Shown here piece after piece: positions 1 to 7,219 of a stretch of DNA of 10,256 bases; positions within the stretch are counted from its first letter, which is position 1; each line of letters starts with the position of its first letter. The stretch covers positions 1 to 10,256 of the forward strand of contig CALRUR010000035.1 in the NCBI GenBank assembly GCA_943371425.1. The letters are read 5' to 3'. The notes beneath the pieces are model-generated. The model was given only the letters and a program-made list of their open reading frames with translations, ran no database searches and had not been told where the DNA came from. This DNA is from CAJBVG01 sp943371425. Its GTDB lineage: Bacteria; Bacteroidota; Bacteroidia; Sphingobacteriales; Sphingobacteriaceae. A program made the position numbers and the translations under genes.

Positions 1-189
1 GAACTCAACAAAAGCAAACATCATTTTGTAACCTTTAAAGAGTTCTATGCTTACACAGGCATCTGTGTATTTTTTAATGTACTTATGAGTGCATACATTA
101 GTTTAGTGTTGAACGGCTCAAGCTTTTCAATATTCGACTTTGGCTTTACTGGCCAAGGTTTTCAAAAATTTCAGTTAATAAGGCGTTAA
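1..189 (+). CDS. C-terminal end of an unidentified, probably membrane-associated protein (partial)
   Basis: An open frame enters from the left edge and ends at TAA 187-189, giving 62 residues. I do not recognise the family. The piece contains one hydrophobic stretch of about 20 residues (roughly residues 18-37, from YTGICVFF to ISLVL) that could be a membrane helix, and a Phe/Gly-rich tail ending in QLIRR. A strong hairpin follows ten bases downstream, which supports this being a real gene end. Its base composition is less AT-rich than the island to the right. The start lies outside the window. Confidence 0.6.
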   Translation, partial: ELNKSKHHFVTFKEFYAYTGICVFFNVLMSAYISLVLNGSSFSIFDFGFTGQGFQKFQLIRR

Positions 190-198
190 TTTTTTACG

Positions 199-230
199 AG
201 CCACCACGAAGGTGTGGTGGCTTATTTAGA
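199..230 (+). terminator. Probable intrinsic terminator after the first gene
   Basis: A perfect 9-bp stem AGCCACCAC (199-207) pairs with GTGGTGGCT (214-222) around the six-base loop GAAGGT. It is followed by a T-rich but interrupted tract (TATTTAGATTCTATCTTTT). It sits ten bases after the stop codon of the plus-strand gene. The stem is GC-rich in a very AT-rich neighbourhood. The broken T-tract makes this a good but not textbook terminator. Confidence 0.7.
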
Positions 231-603
231 TTCTATCTTTTATATGAGCAAACAAGTACAAATATTTTACCATGTATATAAGAAAAATACATATACAAAA
301 AAGCTATTGCCACCAAAAGTGAAAGTGTACTTGATCGTATTGCAAATAGAGAATATGCAATGGAGATGTTATAAAAATGGATAAATTTAAGCCTATAAAT
401 TAATATTAAATAAAATAGCTACACTACATTATTTAAAGAAAAGGAAACCATCCAAAGTCCTTTTGGGTACAGATACTTAAAGTGTGTTGCAAAGCTTTGT
501 AGCATGAGTATTATTAGATACTTATATGTTAAAACTGAATTAAATAAATAATACTTAAACACTTGTTATGTTAATATATATATCAAAGTTTAATAGGATC
601 AAA
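223..603. other. Gene-poor AT-rich gap at the left island edge, possible decayed frame
   Basis: I see no convincing intact gene here. A plus-strand frame starting at ATG 244 gives 46 residues ending at TAA 382-384. A second plus-strand frame, open from 282 to the TAA at 372-374, ends in a protein-like peptide (SESVLDRIANREYAMEML). The two overlap, so this may be a short decayed gene with a frame shift, but I cannot name a family. Positions 385-603 show only AT-rich DNA and a 10-bp palindrome CAAAGCTTTG (490-499). No convincing minus-strand terminator for the operon that ends at 604 is visible. Confidence 0.35.
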
Positions 604-2331
604 TCAACTAATTTTTGCAAAATCGATTCCAACTCTAATAGGATGTCCGAAAGCATGATTGGCAATTCTCTGTGAATAATCATCCCTTAGGGTTGAAATA
701 TATTCAACATCGAAATAATTCAGATTTTGCTGAGATTCTACTTGTTTGGATATGTTGGTGATATCCCAAAGTCTGATTCTATTATTTAGAAGTTTGTTGT
801 TTTCTACATTATAAACTTTAGGTTTAATATAAAATGGTCTGTACAAAAATTTATTAAGACTTGTTTGATTGCCATAAAGATTTTCTATTAAATCTTTTAG
901 TTTTTGTATATCCTGTTTCAACTCTTGAATATCTTCGCTTTCCGACAAAATCAACTGCTTTATTTTTTTGATTTTTGGCTTGTCAACATCACCCCAATGA
1001 ACAACTTTATTGTTAGGAAGAAAACTTAAAAACGCAGTATCACCTAGTTTTAATGCCAACTCTACATCTTTAAATTCTTTGCCTTTAGCAAAATAAAAAT
1101 TATGTTCAATTTTATCTGGATAATAACAATCACATAATGCTGTTATACACAAATAATAATTATCCAAATTGTCTTTAAATACATCTCCAAAATTCAAATT
1201 AGGAACACTTTCGGGATGCAAACTTTTTACTGTTACAGAATTATAAAAAACATTTAGATTAAATATGTCGTCATTGCTAGGTACTTTACTTTTAAGCTCT
1301 TCACTTTTAGTATCCAAAAACTCAGTATCTAACAATTTTAATTTAGCAGTTCTTAACTTAAGTGTTGCTTGCTCTAATAGTAACTTCTTAATAATTGTAC
1401 CGAATGCCTTGTCATCTTTAAGATGATTTCTGAATAAAAAGAGAGCTTCAGTCGATGATTTTAATATATTTTTATCAATAAATCTTTCATTTGAATTAAA
1501 AATCGACTGCATTTCCAGTCCTAATAACTGAAAAAAGCAACTATCATTTTTTACAACCGTCTCTGAAATTCTTTTTAAAAGCTTCAAGTAATCATTATCG
1601 TCATTCAAATCCTTTTTTAATGTAAAAACAAATGTATTATTGATAATAAAAGAATCATTTCCTGAATTTAAAACTTCATATCTTACCTCTTCATCTGAAA
1701 AATTATACTTTTCAAGAGTAAGTGAAATATAAATAAAACGTAGAACCATATCACTAGATATATTTTTCAATTTTTCAATTGGAAAATTATCAATATCAAT
1801 TTCGTTTTCTATAAAGAAAGCATTTATTTTATCTACATCTACGCCAATAACTTTTTGAATTTCATCAGCTTCTATGTGACCATATGCGTTTTTTACTAAC
1901 TGAAATTCATCTTTGGTTATTCCTGAAAAATAAGCGTCTAGAAAAAACGGAATACTATTGAAATTAGCTGAACTTGAATAAATGCAACAAAAATTTATGC
2001 TCGGATTAGTAACAGCTCTGTTCAATAATTTTAATGAATATTCTTGCCCCGCAACATCAGCTAATTCCCAATCCAATAAAATCAAATCTTTACCATTAAA
2101 AAGATAATCTAAGATTTGAGTATTATCAAGATTCGCAATTTCAAACTTATGAACGACTAAACTTTTTCCATTATCTTTAAACGACCTGAACAAATTCTCG
2201 GATAATTTTTCCTCTGGTACATTATCGTCAATTGGTGTTCCTGAAAAAAAATCTTTCGCTTTTTCATCAATAAATACAGCTGAATTGATTGATGAGTTTA
2301 ATATATCAAAGGCTTTGTTATTCATTTGCAT
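604..2331 (-). CDS. Receiver-like protein of the module A operon, C-terminal function unknown
   Basis: 575 residues. The first 140 or so look like a response-regulator receiver fold: a hydrophobic strand ending in acidic D22-E23, a second strand DLILLDWEL placing D87 at the phospho-acceptor position, CIYSSS (S119/S120) at the Thr/Ser switch position, and GITK (K140) near the conserved Lys. The remaining ~430 residues match no DNA-binding output domain I know. They include a mixed alpha/beta part, a charged helical stretch near residues 455-485 (KKIKQLILSESEDIQELKQD), and a C-terminal motif RDDYSQRIANHAFGHPIRVG. The start ATG overlaps the end of the ATPase gene by 14 bases, so translation is probably coupled. 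A second in-frame ATG lies two codons later. The most likely role is the partner or output of the histidine-kinase-like ATPase. The receiver call is by pattern only, and phosphorylation is inferred. Confidence 0.75.
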   Translation of the reverse strand: MQMNNKAFDILNSSINSAVFIDEKAKDFFSGTPIDDNVPEEKLSENLFRSFKDNGKSLVVHKFEIANLDNTQILDYLFNGKDLILLDWELADVAGQEYSLKLLNRAVTNPSINFCCIYSSSANFNSIPFFLDAYFSGITKDEFQLVKNAYGHIEADEIQKVIGVDVDKINAFFIENEIDIDNFPIEKLKNISSDMVLRFIYISLTLEKYNFSDEEVRYEVLNSGNDSFIINNTFVFTLKKDLNDDNDYLKLLKRISETVVKNDSCFFQLLGLEMQSIFNSNERFIDKNILKSSTEALFLFRNHLKDDKAFGTIIKKLLLEQATLKLRTAKLKLLDTEFLDTKSEELKSKVPSNDDIFNLNVFYNSVTVKSLHPESVPNLNFGDVFKDNLDNYYLCITALCDCYYPDKIEHNFYFAKGKEFKDVELALKLGDTAFLSFLPNNKVVHWGDVDKPKIKKIKQLILSESEDIQELKQDIQKLKDLIENLYGNQTSLNKFLYRPFYIKPKVYNVENNKLLNNRIRLWDITNISKQVESQQNLNYFDVEYISTLRDDYSQRIANHAFGHPIRVGIDFAKIS

Positions 2332-5026
2332 TATTAATTGAGTTTATTACGAAACAAGCTCCGTTTAGTAAATTGTAATTTATGTCGTTAGTAGCGTATA
2401 TGTCTAATCCTGCATCATTCAAACTTTGTTTAGACAAATACAAACCTATTCCTCTACCAACAGGGCGTTGAGAATAAAATAATTCAAAAATCTTACTCAG
2501 TCTGTATTCAGGGATTTTTTCACCCGAATTTGCAATTATTATCTCTTGTGTGTCATTTTTGTAATCTAATTTTATTATTCTCGATTCTTTATTACGCATC
2601 CAATATATCGCGTTATTAATTATGTTAATAAAAACAGTATGAATTACTGGCTCTTTGATTTTTACTTCATGTTGTTTAAATGATTCAGTCACTTCAAATC
2701 TAATGTGATATTCGGAAATTTGATTTTCGAAAAACTCCAATAAATACTTGTAAACGGAATTGCAAGAAACATCTTTCTTCATCGCTCCTGATATTCTGTA
2801 TAGTGGTGACAATAAAGCATACTTGTCTTCCAGTTGTCTGAAGTGCATTTCGACTGATTTATACTCTTTTATCGATTTAAAATCATTAAGACTATTTAGA
2901 ATCTTTAGATTATGATTAATTTTTGCATACAGTTGATTAAACTCATGGTCTATTATTTCAACTGCAATTCCTAATTGTGCTGTGTCTCGAGTTTGCTCCC
3001 ATTGATATTTCATTTGATCGTATTGAGCTCTATATGCACCTTGTAATTGCTCTTCATCAATATCAAATGAAAGCCGTTTTATATGTTCTACTAAGGGAAA
3101 TAATGTTTTATCTGTCTCTTCTAAAATAGTTTTGAATTTTTTTTCAATCTCTTCTGTAAATTGATTTACTTGTTCTTTAGTAATTATTATATTAATAAGT
3201 TTTTCCTTATTTTCAGTTAAGGTTTCAAATATTCTTTTTGCTCTTTCATTGTATTCATTTTTAAGAAAATCAAATTTTTCATTGAGTTGTTTTTTGTTCT
3301 CATTTAAAGATTTTTCTAACGAAGCTATAAGACTATTGTATTTTTTGGTGAAATCAATTTTCAAATCCCGAATCCCTAACTTTTCTAAAGCCAATTTATT
3401 CAAATGCTCTCTCCTTGGATTTACTTGATCAATAAAACTGTTTAACTTGTCTTCAAATTGATAAAGTCTCTCAAGTTGTGTTTCTGTCGGCTTGTAACGT
3501 TTAGGTACTTTCGGAATTAAAACTATACGTTCTAAATCCATTTTATGTAGTTCATCGAGAATAGCTTCAATATTGAAATATGTAACATTTACATTTTTTA
3601 AATTTTCATCTAAACGACTAAGTAATTTTTCATACTTAACTCGATGAACGTCTAATTTTTCAGGATAATCATTAAGTAATTTAGTGAAAGCAATCTTTTC
3701 TGACTTTTCACGAACTTTATCTGCTTGCAACGCATCATATTGTTCATTTATTTGCTTTTTCTTATCAAGAAATAAAGATTCCTTTGCTTCTGTTGCAAAA
3801 TAATCTTGAGCAAGGGTTATAAAAAAATTTATAGCATCACTCGTAAATGCTCTATATTGAGCGTTATTAATTAATCCCTCACGACTTGATTTGTCTTGTA
3901 ATTGATTGTTTTCTTCTCGGGTTAAACTTAAATAACCAAACATCCTTCTGTAGGAAAAATAATATGTTCCTGCTCTTTTAGATCTTCTTTGTTCGAAATT
4001 TAAAAAATCTGCATTATGACGCCCATATGGTAATACTCTGAAATCATCTCTATATATATACAACCCACCATACTCCGCGACTTTATTCTTTAATGTCGCA
4101 AACTGATTTTCGCTTAATTCAGAGGACTTTTCTTCTCCTTGTGAGTATCCTAACTCTATTGGAACTCTACCATAAAAAGTGCGTTTATCTTTTCTTCTTG
4201 GGTTAGTATAATTATAATCAATTAATTCATTGTAAATCCTAATCTTTCCTTTAAAATTTCCATTCCCATCAAACTCGCCATTAATATATACATCCGCTAA
4301 TTCAAAGTCCAGTTTATCAAAAAACAAACCTTGAGAAGTCAACAAATCGTATGGCTCAGAATCTTTATAAATATGAAATGATGTTTTTATATTAACTGAA
4401 GTATCCTTGAATGGATTTGTGAAGCCTGTTAAACTTGATATAATAAAATCTCTGTTCTCTATATCATCATGGTCTTTTTCAGAAAGACCTAGAATTTGAT
4501 CTATCGGGTTAAATACAATAAACATCGTTCCATTAGAATTTTCAGAATTGAAGAAGGTGTTTATCTTATCCAAAATTGGATTTTCTATTGTTGCCTTTTC
4601 AGTTTCATTGACTATTTCATTTTTTAGCTCTAATTGTTTTCCTTCCCAAATTTGATTGTTATCTCCATCGGTTTCCTTTTCAAAATTTACAATAAACTCT
4701 TTTTTTAATTCGTTAAAAACTAAAATTAAATTTTCCAGATTTTCAATTGACTTTAATGGAATAATTATATCATCAAGAAAAAGGTTGTAATTTTCTAATA
4801 AACGCCAATCAAAATAAACAGCTTGTATAGGGTAACCTATTTTCTTCGTTAGCATTAGCATCGGGTTTCCTAAGTATGCAACAGATAGGCGCCCAATTCC
4901 TTTCTCACCAGCTTTTATCCGGGGTCGTTTCCATAATGTATCTTGCGATTCATCATCTAATTCTGCTCTAGATTTAGAATCTGTTCCTAACACTAACCAT
5001 TTGTCTATAATATCAAAATTTGACAT
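2318..5026 (-). CDS. Large GHKL ATPase/histidine-kinase-like protein, main open part (interrupted gene)
   Basis: 902 residues, in the same frame as the 63-residue piece just upstream and separated from it only by TAG and one GGG codon. The first residues continue a MutL/Hsp90/MORC-type ATPase fold: the M of D-x-G-x-G-M, then KWLVLGTDSKS and the nucleotide-lid motif GEKGIGRLS (residues 40-48). Residues ~420-670 are long charged helices, probably coiled coil. Residues ~690-700 (IIDHEFNQL, His about 694) resemble a dimerisation/phospho-acceptor helix. Residues ~796-895 form a second, histidine-kinase-type ATPase domain: N-box NIINNA (801-806), IANSG (831-835), F-box IFELFYS and G2 box GRGIGLYL (857-864). 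The preceding bases GGATAGGGG could serve re-initiation at this ATG. Without the upstream piece the first ATPase domain lacks its catalytic Glu/Asn helix; the C-terminal domain is complete. Confidence 0.85.
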   Translation of the reverse strand: MSNFDIIDKWLVLGTDSKSRAELDDESQDTLWKRPRIKAGEKGIGRLSVAYLGNPMLMLTKKIGYPIQAVYFDWRLLENYNLFLDDIIIPLKSIENLENLILVFNELKKEFIVNFEKETDGDNNQIWEGKQLELKNEIVNETEKATIENPILDKINTFFNSENSNGTMFIVFNPIDQILGLSEKDHDDIENRDFIISSLTGFTNPFKDTSVNIKTSFHIYKDSEPYDLLTSQGLFFDKLDFELADVYINGEFDGNGNFKGKIRIYNELIDYNYTNPRRKDKRTFYGRVPIELGYSQGEEKSSELSENQFATLKNKVAEYGGLYIYRDDFRVLPYGRHNADFLNFEQRRSKRAGTYYFSYRRMFGYLSLTREENNQLQDKSSREGLINNAQYRAFTSDAINFFITLAQDYFATEAKESLFLDKKKQINEQYDALQADKVREKSEKIAFTKLLNDYPEKLDVHRVKYEKLLSRLDENLKNVNVTYFNIEAILDELHKMDLERIVLIPKVPKRYKPTETQLERLYQFEDKLNSFIDQVNPRREHLNKLALEKLGIRDLKIDFTKKYNSLIASLEKSLNENKKQLNEKFDFLKNEYNERAKRIFETLTENKEKLINIIITKEQVNQFTEEIEKKFKTILEETDKTLFPLVEHIKRLSFDIDEEQLQGAYRAQYDQMKYQWEQTRDTAQLGIAVEIIDHEFNQLYAKINHNLKILNSLNDFKSIKEYKSVEMHFRQLEDKYALLSPLYRISGAMKKDVSCNSVYKYLLEFFENQISEYHIRFEVTESFKQHEVKIKEPVIHTVFINIINNAIYWMRNKESRIIKLDYKNDTQEIIIANSGEKIPEYRLSKIFELFYSQRPVGRGIGLYLSKQSLNDAGLDIYATNDINYNLLNGACFVINSINNANE

Positions 5027-5029
5027 CCC

Positions 5030-5221
5030 CTATCCATCGTCCGAGATTGTGAAATAAGATTTTTGGAGGCCATTGAAACCCGATTTGAATAAATCAGCTT
5101 TTAAATTATCAGCATATGCATCATATCCATTTTTCCATAATTCAGTAATTGCTGTTGGTAAATCAGCTATTTGACCTTTTCCTAATAGATCAACTGCTCT
5201 CGCTTTGGCTCTAAATTGCAT
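5030..5221 (-). pseudogene. N-terminal fragment of the GHKL ATPase, cut off by an in-frame TAG
   Basis: 63 residues carrying the start of a MutL/Hsp90/MORC-like GHKL ATPase domain. ITELWKNGYDAYAD supplies the motif I residues E27, N31 and D34, and FTISDDG supplies the D and first G of motif II. The stop TAG (5030-5032) falls exactly at the variable residue between the two glycines, and the same frame continues as GGG ATG into the 902-codon frame. The fragment is therefore the beginning of one gene of about 967 codons (2318-5221). A single base change from a sense codon such as AAG, CAG, GAG, TAT, TAC or TGG would explain it. The start ATG overlaps the last 11 bases of the methyltransferase gene (5211-5221), suggesting coupled translation. 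Alone it cannot fold as a working ATPase. Confidence 0.88.
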
Positions 5222-6296
5222 ATTTGTGATTTTCTATTATTGCCTTACCTATTGCATTAGCGTATTGAGGAGGCACTGCATTTCCAATCATTCTTGCTGT
5301 AGTTGCAATACTTGATGAAATAAATTTGTAGTTTTTGGGGAAAGATTGTAAAACTGCACCCTCTCTTAATGAAATCGCACGATTTTCTTCGGGATGTGCA
5401 AATCTACCATTTGATATACTAAAAAACTTAGTTGTAATAGTTGGAGAAGGCTTGTCCCACCACATTCTACCGTAAGTATCTTTAAAATTGTCTTTATCAT
5501 TTTTATGGCAATTAGGGGCTAAATCTAAGTTATCTGCATATACTAATCGATTACCACCATCTTTTTTCGTTAACAATAATCTTTTAATATTAATTTCCTT
5601 CAATCCTGCGACTGTATGCATAAAGGTTGTATTATCCTTATTACCAGCTTCTACCTTTGGAAATCCATTTTCTACCCCTAACACATCCCTAACTGTTCGT
5701 TTCTTTCCTTTATATTTAATAGGCTTTAGCTCATCCTTAGTTACCCTATTCGCAATCAGAGTAAATCTTCTTCTATGTTGTGGCACACCATATTCACTAA
5801 CTTCATGTACATCAAAATGAACAGTATATCCATTAATTTTCAACCAATCAATAAATTCAACTAAACCACTCTCTTCCTTTCTTCTCAACACGCCTGGTAC
5901 ATTTTCAACAATTACATATCCAGGTTGAAAATATTTTACAAATCGAGAGAACTCAACTAATAAATTTTTTGATTTATTAGATTTTGATTTATCAGTATTG
6001 ATTATACTCCAAAATTGACATGGACTGCAGCCAATTAGAACAAGATTATCATCGTACTTAGACAAAGAAAGCAAATTTTGCAATTCTGCTTCAGCTAAAC
6101 GAAATACATCAGCGTGAATAAATTTTGCATTTTTCATATTTGACTCGTATGTATCTTTACATGTAATATCAAAGTCAATACCTGCTAGAATTTCTATCCC
6201 AGATTTTTGAATACCAAAACTCATTCCTCCTCCAGAGCAAAAAAAATCAACTGCTTTTAAGTTATTCTTTTTATTTGTTTTTTGTTTTGTCTTCAT
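5211..6296 (-). CDS. DNA (cytosine-5) methyltransferase, first gene of module A
   Basis: 361 residues, a normal length for this family, with the C5-MTase motifs in order. Motif I DFFCSGGGMSFG (17-28) is the S-adenosylmethionine loop. Motif IV GCSPCQ (89-94) has catalytic C93. Motif VI is ENV (131-133), motif VIII QHRRR (173-177), and the C-terminal motif X RMIGNAVPPQ starts near residue 335. The target-recognition region lies between VIII and X (about 185-320); the site cannot be read from sequence. The N-terminus is Lys-rich (MKTKQKTNKKNN). The start is the first in-frame ATG after the divergent intergenic region, with no clear Shine-Dalgarno. Its stop overlaps the ATPase start. It likely marks self DNA for the ATPase system; an alternative is that it serves as a second methylase for the neighbouring endonuclease. 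Confidence 0.95.
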   Translation of the reverse strand: MKTKQKTNKKNNLKAVDFFCSGGGMSFGIQKSGIEILAGIDFDITCKDTYESNMKNAKFIHADVFRLAEAELQNLLSLSKYDDNLVLIGCSPCQFWSIINTDKSKSNKSKNLLVEFSRFVKYFQPGYVIVENVPGVLRRKEESGLVEFIDWLKINGYTVHFDVHEVSEYGVPQHRRRFTLIANRVTKDELKPIKYKGKKRTVRDVLGVENGFPKVEAGNKDNTTFMHTVAGLKEINIKRLLLTKKDGGNRLVYADNLDLAPNCHKNDKDNFKDTYGRMWWDKPSPTITTKFFSISNGRFAHPEENRAISLREGAVLQSFPKNYKFISSSIATTARMIGNAVPPQYANAIGKAIIENHKYAI

Positions 6297-6592
6297 CTTA
6301 TAATTATTTCATTTGACAATTTTTATATTGAAACAAATTCAACTTTAAGCGCATTTTGATGACTTATACTTAAATTTAAGCCAATGGTTATTTTTATTGT
6401 GAAATATATAAAATTAAGTAAAAAAATCACTATTTAATTTAAATAGGATCTTTAAACAATCAAACTTTCATTATTAATATACTGACATACAAATATTTAA
6501 ATTAAATAATGTTACTAAACTATTAGTGAATTTTAATAATATTCTAAATTTTAAAGCCATTAAATCTTAAGAATATTTTATAACTTCACACT
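6297..6592. promoter_or_regulatory. Divergent intergenic region with symmetrical AT-rich repeats
   Basis: 296 bases separate the module A methyltransferase (minus) from the endonuclease gene (plus), so both promoters should lie here. A 15-bp word TATTTAATTTAAATA at 6431-6445 recurs as its exact reverse complement at 6494-6508. The start-to-start spacing is 63 bp, about six helical turns. The first copy sits inside a 17-bp imperfect-centre palindrome CTATTTA-ATT-TAAATAG (6430-6446). A 12-bp perfect palindrome CTTAAATTTAAG lies at 6369-6380. These could be operator sites for a shared regulator, but AT-richness raises the chance of coincidence. I could not identify a confident Bacteroidota -33/-7 promoter pair in either direction, and no controller-protein gene is present in the window. 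Confidence 0.45.
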
Positions 6593-7219
6593 ATGGATTA
6601 CTATACCTATGCCTTCAGACATGCAGATGTATTATTAAAAGAGCCTGAATATATAAACGAGTATAATGAAATAATACAGATTATAAAAAACATAGATGAA
6701 GATGAAGTTTACAATAAACATTTAAGCTATGGAAAAATTGATATATCTAAAACACCAAAAAGCTTATCTATAGCTATCAATGAATTATTAAAGCAGAAAT
6801 TCAAAAAACAACTATGGCATTCTGAATCTAAAATCTTTCAAGATACAAAATATACAGGTGATACTTGGCGTTTAGATTTTGCAAAAAAAACAATCTCGAT
6901 AGAGGTTGGCTTTAATCATTCTAGTGTGATAGCATGGAATTTGATTAAACCAGTTTTAGCTAGTGAACTAAATCACGTACACAAAGCTATTCAAACAAAT
7001 ATTGGTGTTATAATAACAGTCACTGATGATTTCAAAAAAAAAGGAGGATTTGATGGAGCTATTGGTACCTTTGAAAAATATATTGAATATTTAGCCCCAT
7101 TAAGAAATTTGTTAACAACCCCAATCCTGATAATAGGATTAAAGGCTCCTAGTTCTTTTTATGTTCAACAAATTGAACTTGAAAAAAGAAAAAAAATTGG
7201 AAAATTAATCAAGTATTAA
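6593..7219 (+). CDS. BglII/BstYI-type type II restriction endonuclease
   Basis: 208 residues, similar in size to BglII (223). The core WRLDFAKKTISIEVGFNH gives D95 and E104 nine residues apart, the same spacing as the catalytic Asp84 and Glu93 of BglII. It is followed by an SELNHV helix (E125) and the block GGFDGAIGTFEKY (151-163), which I recognise from proteins annotated as the BglII/BstYI family. The third metal-site position, Gln95 in BglII and Lys in many PD-(D/E)xK enzymes, is Gly106 here. The product should cut double-stranded DNA, plausibly at a GATC-centred site as in BglII, BstYI and BamHI, but the site is not proven. No Shine-Dalgarno is visible. It converges on the second methyltransferase, overlapping it by 11 bases, so the two are probably one restriction-modification pair. 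Confidence 0.85.
   Translation: MDYYTYAFRHADVLLKEPEYINEYNEIIQIIKNIDEDEVYNKHLSYGKIDISKTPKSLSIAINELLKQKFKKQLWHSESKIFQDTKYTGDTWRLDFAKKTISIEVGFNHSSVIAWNLIKPVLASELNHVHKAIQTNIGVIITVTDDFKKKGGFDGAIGTFEKYIEYLAPLRNLLTTPILIIGLKAPSSFYVQQIELEKRKKIGKLIKY

Noticed and set aside
490..499. Palindrome CAAAGCTTTG as an operator or terminator
   Set aside because: It is short, has no loop and no T-tract, and lies far from any gene start.
5030..5032. TAG as a recoded sense codon (stop reassignment or pyrrolysine)
   Set aside because: TAG ends the first methyltransferase gene, and the peroxiredoxin-like gene ends in TAG directly followed by TGA, so TAG works as a normal stop here. No tRNA or recoding structure is visible.
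5488..5820. Plus-strand frame of 110 codons
   Set aside because: It lies wholly inside the first methyltransferase gene on the opposite strand and shows no domain; it is a shadow frame.
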